Below are positions 1-9,296 of a stretch of 24,602 nt of DNA, in pieces. The DNA is taken from assembly GCA_001792895.1 (NCBI GenBank), contig MARA01000128.1, positions 1-24,602 on the forward strand, read 5' to 3'. Position numbers and translations under genes: made by a program. This DNA comes from Lentinus brumalis (taxonomy: Eukaryota > Basidiomycota > Agaricomycetes > Polyporales > Polyporaceae). The stretch's first letter is position 1; each line of letters opens with the position of its first letter. The notes beneath the pieces were generated by a model. It was not told the origin of the DNA. It was given only the letters and a program-made list of their open reading frames with translations, and did not search any database.

Positions 1-1
1 A

Positions 2-1163
2 GGATTCAAACGCGCCCTCGTTGCCGTCATGCAGACCCGCCACGTCAATTTCATCCCGGACACCCTGCCTAACCCAACGGCACAGGCGCCCCTCTGCGTA
101 CTCCCTCTATTCACGCATGGACCACCCTCGGCGCGACAAGCGCAACTCCCTCCATCGCCGTAAACCGTCTCCCGACCCAGGAGGCCCGCGGCGGAGCTGC
201 CCTGGCCCAGTTCACCCGTCTCGTCGTCGACGCGGACCCTCGTGCTTCCTGGGACACCGTCTCCATCAAGATCTCCGAGTTCCCCAAGTACTTGGACCGC
301 ACCGTCCTTCCCAGTCTTGGAACTGGGCCTCCGCTAAAGCAACCGGGATGATTCTCGAGACGTACGAGTGGGCGGACGAACGCATGCGCACCAATCTCCA
401 GGATCCCCTGTGCTCGCTCGCCTCACTCTCGCATTTCTCCTCTCAAAGGTCCTCCCAGAGTCGCTTGGGAAACCGAGAATTGCCCGGCCGGTCTCGACCG
501 AGTCTCGACTGCCAATCCTCAGGGCTCCGTGACCTATTTCCGCATGGTCCCCTGGACACAGCGCGTTTACACGAACGACCACAAGGGCAGTAAATCCGAG
601 GACCAATTCTTCACTATCGCCGCCATCACTTTCCTCGCTTGGATGGACCCCAAGTCGCCTCTGCGCACCCACCTCCAAAACGGCGGGTCCATCGCGCAGT
701 GGAACAAGAAACACGGTCTGCATGTTGCCCAGCTCTACTGTTCTTGCCTCGTCTCACTCCGCTAATCCCGTTCAGGCCCCAAGTACCTTCACACCGTAAA
801 CCTCATCCGTCTCGGGATCGCCTACGGCAAGGGCGCTGCCATGTTCAAGTCACCTCGCCTCCACAGGGACTATCACATCTTTGATGTACCCGAGTTGCAC
901 GCGTGGAGCCGCGAGGTCCGAACAACGCTGCTCACAAAGCCCGACGGCCCGCACACAATCGTCACGAAGATCTTCGGGCACGACGTCGCGGAGATGTTGG
1001 CCGGCAGAGGTCACTTCGGATCGCAGATGCAACGCGCCGCTAACACGGAGTACTCGCATCGTCTGCAAGCCGGTCCCTCATCATCAACCCGTCCCGCGCC
1101 GGTAGTTGGAGCTCTGACGATGACTCTCAACCCCCTGCCTCTCAACGCCGCCGTTATGTGTAG
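2..1163 (+). CDS. Unrecognised fungal protein gene, 3' part, with apparent frameshifts
   Basis: I do not recognise this family. The gene enters from the left edge, so its start is missing. Protein-like sequence runs in three exons: 2-409, 459-715 and 776-1163. Intron 410-458 joins ...NLQDPL to VAWETENCPAG. Intron 716-775 (60 nt) has a CTAAT branch site and joins WNKKHG to PKYLHTVNLIRLG. Recognisable stretches include YFRMVPWTQRVY, FLAWMDPKSPLRTHLQ and KSPRLHRDYHIFDVPELHAW. The likely end is the TAG at 1161-1163 after a Ser/Asp/Arg-rich tail (SWSSDDDSQPPASQRRRYV). The frame changes near 70-120, near 310 and near 1080. Each change is consistent with one missing base, so the copy is either a pseudogene or carries assembly errors. 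No membrane segment or catalytic motif was seen. Confidence 0.55.
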
Positions 1164-1239
1164 ACTCATGTGTCCCGCTCCGTTTTACAATGATAATCCA
1201 CGCACTGCAATCCCCTCGCGTTCAACCATTCGTGCGTAT

Positions 1240-1483
1240 GAGCGGTCGGCCGCTCAGACCCTCAGTTGCGTGTATTGCTGTGAGAATAATCCAACAGATC
1301 CAGTGCAATCCGGCGTGTTGCACATGCGCACAGGTTCCCTGTTCAAAGCGGTCGTACCAGCGCAACAGTGTCATCTCAGCGGTCGACCGCTCAGAATATA
1401 CTTCTTACGTTAATGACAACCCGTCCACCACCAAATTCACTTACAGTGTCCTGGGAATGTCATGTCTGAGCGGTCGGCCGCTC
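1240..1483. repeat. Three dispersed copies of the GC-rich palindrome upstream of gene A
   Basis: GAGCGGTCGGCCGCTC is at 1240-1255, AGCGGTCGACCGCT at 1378-1391 and GAGCGGTCGGCCGCTC at 1468-1483. They are about 100-140 bp apart and the sequence between them does not look repeated. They sit in the 1164-1783 intergenic stretch between gene 1 and gene A, where I see no gene. The core contains CGG-N4-CCG inverted half-sites. Confidence 0.85.
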
Positions 1484-1783
1484 GGAACGCCATTCATTTG
1501 TCGTCGCTGCCTGCAGGAGATGTATCTCCGCCCGCCCGCGATGCACGTATAACACCGGTAGTAACAGTCGCCACTGTCCCGCTCGACCGCCTGATACTGA
1601 CATGCCCTCATTCCATCTCCCGCCCACCGCCGCCTCTCACACAGTGATGCGTCACCCGTCACCGCGAGTGTCATCTCACGTGGTTTTGTTGAGCGCAACC
1701 AAGTCTCACGCAGAGCGCCCGCCTATGTTCGCCTTCTCTCTTCCCTCCACCCTGTCATCCCTCTATCGCCTCCCCACACCGCA

Positions 1784-3080
1784 ATGAGCTTCCCCTCGCC
1801 CCGCCACCACGCCGGCCATCACGAGGTCCCTGCAGACATCGCAGGTGCTCCCCGAGCTGACAAGATCGCGACGCGGTGCAACAGGACACCGTCGAACGTC
1901 GGTACCCTCCCCTATCTCTTCCTCATGTCGCAACTAATCAACCCTTTACCTTCAGATCCGGCAGGTTTCGTGCTGCGCCCGCGCATGATGTCCGTAACTA
2001 CACCTGCCAGTCTCACCGCTCTATGTCCCTTACATTTTATTGCAGCGTCCGGTGTACCCATCACGTTCACAGCCGCAGCACTCATCATGCGCTCGCCTTC
2101 TTGGGCGAAATAGTCGCTGTCAAGCTCAGCAATACTCTCCACGAGGTACGCTGCCTCCACAGTTACGCCTCCGGTGCCGCTTGTGCTCACCCTGTTCACA
2201 ACTGCAGCCAATCGCCGAGCTCTCACTCTTGTACACCCGCCAGGACCTCGACACTGAGGTCCTCGCGCCCTCCACCGTCGACAACGGCACAGCCGTCGCA
2301 ATCCACGGCCAGTACCAGGTCGTCCGCAGCTCCAGCAAGATCCATGTGTACGCAGCCCAGATCACTGAGATCGTACAGGTCGTCCGCCTCGATCTCGCTC
2401 TTTTCGGCATGCCCTACATTGCCACTGGCATGCTGTGGCTCCGGGAGGATGTCTCTGTCGATGTTGACCACCACATCTTCAGCGTCAAGCATGTAAGTTC
2501 CCGCACGCTTCTCCTCGCAGCTCGCCTCACTCTCTGACTCCTTGTCCTTCCAGGAACAAATGGTCAGCATATGTCGTCGCTCCTGTCGCCGTCAAAACCT
2601 CCTCGCCCTCGAGGAGGACGTGCTCAGGTTCTGCGAGCTTTGCCGGAAGTGGTACCACATCGGCTGCGTGCCGCGTCTGCAGACCGTTGCCCACTACCGC
2701 ACGCAGAACAACCCGTCTCTGCCCGCCTGGGTCACCTGGACACCCCCGCCAACGCAGAGCGTACTACGGGGCCCGATTTGGCGCCCCTTGTCACGCTGCC
2801 GATCCAACGCAACTACCCCGACCTCTTTCCTGCTCGCTCCGTCTCATTTGAGATGTTGCTCGGCCAAGTCCGGCAGGACATCCTCAACCCCCACTGGACA
2901 TATCCAACCACCGCCGATGACCAGGTCATATACATCCAAGCCCTCGTCCGACGGTTTACGGTTCCCGAGGAGCCGCTCGCTCGGTGGCACGCGCTCGACG
3001 ACTTCATTAAGCTCATGAAGGTTCCTTTGACAGACCGATATCTCTACCGATGTCCCCGTAGCTCCGAGCATTTCATGTAG
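1784..3080 (+). CDS. BAH domain plus degenerate PHD-like finger protein, copy A
   Basis: Exons are 1784-1901, 1956-1989, 2046-2145, 2208-2492 and 2554-3080. The introns are 54-62 nt with phases 1, 2, 0, 0, and the first has a CTAAT branch. The start ATG lies in a 39-residue first exon. Residues ~40-178 look like a BAH domain: a GF...M entry strand, ALAFLGEIVAV, the LLYTRQDL strand matching the BAH WFYRPED position, and MLWLREDV near its end. A PHD-like finger follows at ~186-217: C-x3-C-x15-C-x2-C-x4-H-x2-C, then PAWVTW where PHD fingers normally have W-x-C-x2-C. The C-terminal region has TLPIQRNYP and ends YRCPRSSEHFM. The frame breaks at a C5 run (2743-2747); one extra base restores it. BAH-PHD proteins of other organisms read histone marks, which makes a nuclear chromatin role likely but unproven. 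Confidence 0.75.
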
Positions 3081-3139
3081 TTTTGTTTGTAATATATGTT
3101 CGACAAGCATGTAGAAGGCAGTATAATTCGTGATTGCGT

Positions 3140-3796
3140 CGTCTCGCAGCGGTCGACCGCTCTGAACGCATTCCGACGCGAATACACAGACACTTGTCTC
3201 TGAGCGGACGGCCGCTCAGACCAACTACTCGTCTCGCAGCGGTCGCCCGCTCCGAACAGATTCGGACGCGAATACACGGACGTTTGTCTCTGAGCGGACG
3301 GCCGCTCAGACCACTACTCGTCTCGCAGCGGTCGCCCGCTCCGAACAGATTCGGACGCGAATACACGGACGTTTGTCTCTGAGCGGACGGCCGCTCAAAC
3401 CTACTACTCGTCTCGCAGCGGTCGCCCGCTCCGAACAGATTCGGACGCGAATACACGGACGTTTGTCTCTGAGCGGACGGCCGCTCAGACCTACTACTCG
3501 TCTCGCAGCGGTCGCCCGCTCCGAACAGATTCGGACGCGAATACACAGACGTTTGTCTGTGAGCGGACGGCCGCTCAGACCTCCTACTCGTCTCGCAGCG
3601 GTCGCCCGCTCTTAACAGAATCGGACGCGAATACACAGACGTTTGTCTGTGAGCGGACGGCCGCTCAGATCTCCTACTCGTCTCGCAGCGGTCGCCCGCT
3701 CTTAACAGACTCGGACGCGAATACACAAAGATTCGCCTCTAGCTGAACGCCTCCCCATGTGGTTACGACCCGTCTCCCAGCGGCCGCCCGCTCTCC
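3140..3796. repeat. 90-bp tandem array, two palindromes per unit, between genes A and B
   Basis: About seven units are spaced 89-90 bp apart (the block GTCTCGCAGC recurs at 3141, 3231, 3320, 3410, 3500, 3590 and 3680). Each unit carries one AGCGGTCG[AC]CCGCT-type site and one AGCGGACGGCCGCT site about 45 bp apart, joined by GCGAATACAC-type spacer. The array fills the gap between the convergent 3' ends of gene A (+) and gene B (-). Outer units are more diverged than inner ones, as expected of an array homogenised by unequal exchange. Open frames across it on both strands come from the absence of stops in the repeat and are not credible genes. Confidence 0.95.
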
Positions 3797-3894
3797 ACGC
3801 ATTCTGTCGCGGCTATAACGTTTCATACCCTGGCCCAATTGCCAACTAGTACATTGCAATCCATACCTACCTGAACTCTATACTACCCGAGCTA

Positions 3895-5209
3895 TTAGAT
3901 GACGTGGTCGGGATGACGGGGGCACTGGTACAGCATCTTCTCACCAAGGTTCACCTGCGTCAGGTACTCGATGAACCGGTCGATGTGCGGACTGCGGACG
4001 TCCGGACGCAGTAGTGTCGGCACCAGCAGGGAGTCCACGAAGGCTCGGTATGCTCGTTCGCTGGGTGGAATGGCGAAGCCCGGCCGCTTCGCCGCATCCC
4101 GCAACTTGCTGAGAAACAGCTCCGCCGTCAATATGTGGTGGGGCGATACCTCAGGATAGCATCTCCGGATCGGTGTCGTGATCAGCCCCAGGAAGTGTCG
4201 GTACACCTGCGGGGAACCGGTTCCTCTGTGTCCCACAATACCCATGCCGGAAAGTCCGTGTACGGCTCCTTCGCGTGTTCCTCGCGATAGAACTCCACCG
4301 TATTCCGCTGCTCCAAGCAGCTCTCGTGGAACCACTGCCGGCAGTCCTCGCACCACCGGACAACGTCGTCCGCGGCAGAGTACGCCCGCATCTTCGTGCA
4401 TTGCGCCGCACAGAACGGCGCCACCGCCTGCTCAGACACATCTGCGTCAGCACGCTGTAGCCTTAACGACATCTGAACGCGAGCACACGTTCTAACTCAC
4501 CTTCGCAGCACGTAGCATTTTCGTCTTCTTGTTGAGCGATATAACCTCTATCTCCACGTCCGCGCGGTACCACCGCGTATGTGCCAGGACCAGCAGGAAC
4601 GAAATCTTGGTCGCCTCGAGCAACGGTACGTGCTCAAGCCCGATGACTTGCGTCACATGAATGTGTTCGCTGTCCGTGGCGAGCACGCACTGGTGCAATC
4701 CCTGAATCGCTGCCTTCGTTTCCGTTCGGCACGAGCTCCCCGCCAGGTTTGACACGTCGAGATCGTCGCGCACGTAGAATGGCCGCACTTTGAGAAACGG
4801 CTGACAGTACATCCACCGTAGCATCACGGACGTCCCTTCTCATTCCGTACTCACCTCGCGGAGCCGCCGAAGTACGAGGGGTTGCTCCACCAGGGCGTAG
4901 AACACGATTGCGTGGTCCGTCTGCGGATGTCGCCCTTGCTTGCACAACACCCTGCAGCATTCGATGTCAGTAATCGCCTCATCATCTCCCCGCTTACTCC
5001 CTCAGCACGCACACCATGTCTTTTGTGATTTCGAATCCAGCAGGGTCTGTATAATCGGTCAGTGTGCACCCATGCACGGACGGTCAGGAAAACTTGCGTT
5101 GTACCGATGGCACTTCCTCCGCCGTGCGGACCTTCTCCGGGACCCTCGTTATCGACGGCACAGTCGTCTCGAAGTGGCGGCCATAGTCTGCGAGCGTCGG
5201 AGGAGGCAT
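3895..5209 (-). CDS. BAH domain plus degenerate PHD-like finger protein, copy B
   Basis: Exons in transcript order are 5209-5098, 5046-5013, 4951-4855, 4800-4501, 4427-4242 (or further) and a last one ending at 3895. Intron phases are 1, 2, 0, 0 as in A and C, and exon 4 is exactly 300 nt as in C. Intron 1 uses a GC donor (GCAAGT). The first ATG (5209) begins MPPPTLADYGRHF. The BAH-like region (~38-181) includes GFEITKDMVV, AIVFYALVEQ, VRPFYVRDDLDV and TRWYRADVEI. The PHD-like finger (Cys 187, 191, 207, 210, His 215, Cys 218) has the same spacing as A and C, followed by PAWVLW. The tail has ITTPIRRCYP and ends YQCPRHPDHVI. Joining finger to tail needs either a 35-nt intron (4241-4207) or a one-base frameshift. 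Conservation of the W-V-x-W motif favours the frameshift. Product ~346 residues. Confidence 0.75.
5047..5097 (-). other. GC-AG intron in gene B
   Basis: This 51-nt intron begins GCAAGT and ends TTATACAG, with CTGAC in front of the acceptor. The GC donor is supported because it gives phase 1, matching intron 1 of genes A and C, and because it joins EVPSVQ to the conserved PAGF segment. Using the neighbouring GT dinucleotides gives the wrong phase. GCAAGT is the usual consensus for the rare GC-AG class. Confidence 0.6.
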
Positions 5210-5514
5210 GGTAGTCGAGGTGGACGTTCGTACTAGAGCGAGACGATGCGGAGATAGAACAACCTACGCGGACCTTACTCGTCGCGTCCTTGCGGGATCC
5301 GATAAGGTTTCACGTGCATTCCATCGCGATAAGAACACCGGGTTTCTCAGCCCCCATTGAGGCACGCTCTGCACTCGCCTGAGCCGCCGTTTGTGTCAGT
5401 ACAGTCGTACGGCGTACCAAGTGATTGCACGGCTCTGCTGTGCTGAATAAGTACCTTACACCCCCGGCAGCTAAGCGGGCGGTCGTTAACAATACGGGAG
5501 CGATGCACTCTCGC

Positions 5515-6330
5515 GAGCGGTCGGCCGCTGACTGCGTATCATCTCTGGTGCCCGTACCCTTCACCGGACACTCAACACGCGTCCGGCGCCGTGTCGCGAG
5601 CAGCGGGAGATACCTGACCGACGTACGTTCGTGGGCGGCCGACCGCTCAGAACATACCGTCGAAGGCGTAGGCGAAGTATCACGCTGCTCTGTTTACCCG
5701 TCCTGCAGTCCGTCGCAAGCAGCGGGAGATACGGGAGCGATGCACTCTCGCGAGCGGTCGGCCGCTCACTGCGTATCATCTCTGGTGCCCGTACCCTTCA
5801 CCGGACACTCAACACGCGTCCTGCGCCGTGTCGCAAGTGGCGGGAGATACCTGACCGACATACGTTCGTGGGCGGGCGACCGCTCAGAACGTACCGTCGA
5901 AGGCGTAGGCCCAGTATCACGCTGATCTGTTTACCCGTCCTGCGGTGCGTCGCAAGCAGCGGGAGATACGGGACCAATGTGCTCTCGCGAGCGGTCGGCC
6001 GCTCACTGCGTATCATCTATGGTGCCCGTACCCTTCACCGGACACTCAACACGCGTCCGGCGCCGCGTCGCGAGCGGCGGGAGATACCTGACCGACATAC
6101 GTTCGTGGGCGGGCGACCGCTCAGAACATACCGTCGTAGGCTTAGGCGCAGTATCACGCTGCTCTGTTTACCCGTCCTGCCGTGCGTCGCAAGTAGCGGG
6201 AGATACGGGACCAATGTGCTCTCGCGAGCGGCCGGCCGCTCAGACTGTAGCATCGAAGAAGCAGGCGTAGTACCATTTTGTGGTGCACTTCTCCTGACAT
6301 CCGCGCCTTGCCCGAGCGGCTGACCGCTCC
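5515..6330. repeat. 237-bp tandem array with palindromes, upstream of gene B
   Basis: The block TCGCGAGCGG recurs at 5511, 5748, 5985 and 6222, a period of 237 bp over about three units. Each unit has a GAGCGGTCGGCCGCT palindrome and, about 120 bp later, a GGCGGCCGACCGCTC-type or GGCGGGCGACCGCTC-type site. A last isolated copy, GAGCGGCTGACCGCTC, is at 6314-6329. The spacer sequence is unrelated to the 90-bp and 212-bp arrays. The array begins about 300 bp upstream of the gene B start codon. Open frames running through it (for example 5631-6323) are repeat artefacts. Confidence 0.95.
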
Positions 6331-6706
6331 GCGGGTTCGTGCGTCTCATGCCCGAATGAACCATGACTGGCGCATATGTGGCCCTGTACATCCGTGCATC
6401 TACGTGCTAAGCGCCCGCCCGTACGGAACATTCTCAATGCACGTAACACTCTCTTCAGAGACCAGGTATGCGAGCCTGAGGGAGCAAGCAGGTTCTCGTA
6501 CTCAAGAGTGGGACACTGCAGCACGACTGCAAGTCATGGTTGGCAAGTGCTTAGATTCTGCATATCATTTTGTATCTGATGCACAGGCTTGACAGGCAAA
6601 TCAGGAGCTGCCATGCCATAAACAAGGAGCCTGTTTAAAGGACCGCCTTGAGGGCTCGACTTGTGCTTGACCTATCCTCGAGCCGACCCCTCCCCCACTT
6701 GAAAGC

Positions 6707-7658
6707 TGTTATGCCTCCAAGTCACCAACTCTCTGACTTCACTGCTCTCGTTTGTCTTACATGTGTTGCTATTGTCTATTATCTCCGCACCTGACCGCTT
6801 TTCTACCTAACCTATAAGTTTCCGCCTGACTCCGGTTTCTGACCTCCTTTATGGTCGTGCTTAGATCTCGGGCCTGATCTCGTGTTACACCACCAACTAG
6901 GACTCCCAGCTCAATCTATTCTGTTCACTCTTCTCTCATAGTCCGATCGCTGTTACATCCCGTGCCTCCAAGACACCAACTCCCATTCAGACCTCCATCG
7001 GACTCCAGAACTTCAGTTCGTCTTACAAGTGTTTCTATTGTCAACCACCTTTCTGCATTCTACTTGCTTACTTTGTCCCGGAATCTGGTCTTACTGCTCC
7101 TGCTTGTACCCGCCTGTGTTTTCTTTTTCTGCCTGACTCTGACTCCACTTGTATCCATCCCCATGCTGACCTCGATTGTATCCGCCTCCAGTCCACAGTT
7201 ACTGTACTTTCTATTGGCCGATCACTAGCTTCCACCTGACTATGGTTCCTGACCTCCTTTAGTTATGTCTTCGCTACTCCTCTCCGGCCTCTCGGACTTT
7301 ACAGTCTTTACTATATAAGCTTTTGTGTAGCCACACTGAGACCTCAGTTCCGACCGGAATTCTGACCTCTGACTCCGACTTCTGCTCGACTCTTTCCCTC
7401 TGGCTTGATTACTCTTCTGCTTGGTATTAACTCTTGCTTATCTTCTTATGCATTGCTTGCTCTGGTATAAACTCTGCATCTCTTGTCTGTCCTGCTCTGG
7501 TATCCGGATCTCTTGTCTGTCCTAAATTGGAGACCTTCGTGGATCCAAGCCATTGTTCAATAGCTTTGCCCCAAAGTCCTCATCTCCGTGCGCATCCTTC
7601 TGGACTTCGTAACTCTGGACTTCATCCGAACCTCATCTCAGCACGCACAGATTTAACA
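6707..7658 (+). mobile_element. Possible LTR-like retrotransposon remnant
   Basis: This pyrimidine-rich block has no credible gene. A 708-bp stretch from 6951 starts TGTTA and ends TAACA at 7658, the TG...CA type of end seen in LTRs, with a TATA-like CTATATAAG at 7311. A partial diverged copy of its first ~245 bp starts TGTTATGCCTCCAAG at 6707; the matching part in the second copy is GTGCCTCCAAGACACC near 6961. No flanking target-site duplication, primer-binding site or reverse transcriptase is visible, so a solo or degraded LTR is only a possibility. Confidence 0.3.
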
Positions 7659-8444
7659 GGATGGCTATCATTGGTTCCCGGTGGGGTACAAGATGAAAAC
7701 GGGACACAGAAAGCATTACACAGGGCTCATGATCCTAAGAAAACATGCAAGCATGAGTGGGGACGACAACAAGGGAGCGCATGAGAACACAAGACTTTAA
7801 AATAAGGACTACGCATGTATACAATCAGTAGACACAGTGAATAAAGGTCTTTGGGATGGTCTGTGCTGCACAGGACCAGGATCAGACAGACTGCACCTCC
7901 ATACGACTGGTGCTGTGGTGATACGCCGACTATAGGATCTATAGTTCGGCAAAGGCGACAGCATTGGCGAATTGAGATCTGGCGGTGTTGGCGACGCAGG
8001 ACTTGTTTGATCCTCCTCGGAAGTCCCGTCGAGAGGCCTTCACCACCGCTAACCGCTCCAGCAAAGAGCAGAACACGCTGGCGGAGTTGAGGATAGCAGC
8101 GAGGAAAGAGGGCATATTCGGGGGCCGGGCAGTGCCAACTGGCAGTACCAAGGCTCAACAGCGGTACAGGGTCTGGTATGATGTCCCGTGATGTCGAAGG
8201 AAGTCTGAGCTGTCGCTCAAAGACTTGTGATAGAAGCATTGCTGTTTAAACCAGGTAACACTTTCATCCACTTCATGCCCATCGCGATAACATGAAGAAC
8301 GGGCTGGAGTGGCCGGAACTCCATGGGCGCCTACGAGGTTTGCATGGGATATGTGGGCGGGCGTACCTGCCGGTCCCTCGCATTTGATTATAAACTTGTC
8401 AACCTACGGAAGAATCGGCATTGTTCGCGACGAGTCATCTGTCT
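7659..8444. other. Intergenic stretch with no supported gene
   Basis: Short open frames occur on both strands (for example 7985-8191 on + and 7939-8151 on -). They overlap each other and none has a recognisable domain or clear exon structure. A small inverted repeat, ACTATAG-GAT-CTATAGT, lies near 7929-7946. I see nothing else here. Confidence 0.5.
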
Positions 8445-9140
8445 GAAGCAATGCATTGAGGCGAGGATGTCGCCCACCGTCGCCGGGGCATCGCTCGAGC
8501 GGTCGACCGCTCATCCGTCTGCAGCAATGGATTCCGGCGAGGGAGTCCCCAGCCGTCGCCGGAGCATTGGGCGAGCGGTCGACCGCTCGCGACGGACGCT
8601 GTCGCTGTTGTCGAGCGGTCGCCCGCTCCCGACGGCTCATCCGTCTGAAGCAATGCGATGGTGCGAGGATGTCGCCCGCCGTCGCCGGAGCATCTCTCGA
8701 GCGGTCGACCGCTCGATACGAGTCATCCGTCTGAAGCAATGGATTCCGGCGAGGGAGTCCCCAGCCGTCGCCGGAGCATTGGGCGAGCGGTCGACCGCTC
8801 GCGACGGACGCTGTCGCTGTTGTCAAGCGGTCGCCCGCTCCCGACGACTCATCCGTCTGAAGCAATGCGATGGTGCGAGGATGTCGCCCGCCGTCGCCGG
8901 AGCCTCTCTCGAGCGGTCGACCGCTCGATACGAGTCATCCGTCTGAAGCAATGGATTCCGGCGAGGGAGTCCCCAGCCGTCGCCGAAGCATCCGGCGAGC
9001 GGTCGACCGCTCGCGACGGACGCTGTCGCTGTTGTCGAGCGGTCGCCCGCTCCCGACGACTCATCCGTCTGAAGCAATGCGATGGTGCGAGGATGTCGCC
9101 CGCCTTCGCCGGAGCACCGCTCGAGCGGTCTACCGCTCGC
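8445..9140. repeat. 212-bp tandem array with three palindromes per unit, downstream of gene C
   Basis: GAAGCAATGCG-type blocks recur at 8445, 8647, 8859 and 9071, a period of 202-212 bp. Each full unit contains GAGCGGTCGACCGCTC twice and an AGCGGTCGCCCGCTC form once. The last site (about 9123-9138) is imperfect, with TCTACC in its centre. Spacers (GTCGCCGGAGCAT, GGCGAGGGAGTCCCC) are not shared with the other arrays. It ends about 150 bp from the gene C stop codon. Long open frames on both strands here are repeat artefacts. Confidence 0.95.
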
Positions 9141-9296
9141 GACGGACACACCGCCCGCGAGACGAGTGACATGCGGCACTCAAAGGCGTTCAGCACAGGA
9201 CGTGTCGAGCTGCATATTTTTTGGAGGCGCAAGAAAGTTACATCTCATCTCATTGTATACTAAAGTACAACAGGACGCAAGGACAGGAACGGTTGA

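Noticed and set aside
3073..3726. Long open frames on both strands through the 90-bp array
   Set aside because: The frame repeats the same residues each unit and is open on both strands because the repeat lacks stops and its length is a multiple of three.
3140..3796. CRISPR-like appearance (regular palindromic repeats)
   Set aside because: Whole 90-bp units repeat, including the spacers, and the host is a eukaryote with spliced genes; spacers are not unique.
5425..6323. Open frames of 166 and 230 codons in the 237-bp array
   Set aside because: 237 is a multiple of three, so openness carries over from unit to unit; no domain, intron or start context.
7727..8239. 170-codon open frame on -
   Set aside because: Cys/Leu/Arg-rich shadow translation; two other overlapping frames look equally plausible, so no gene can be supported.
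8323..9263. Open frames of about 200 codons in the 212-bp array
   Set aside because: Several overlapping frames on both strands, Arg/Ser-rich repeat translation, no domain.
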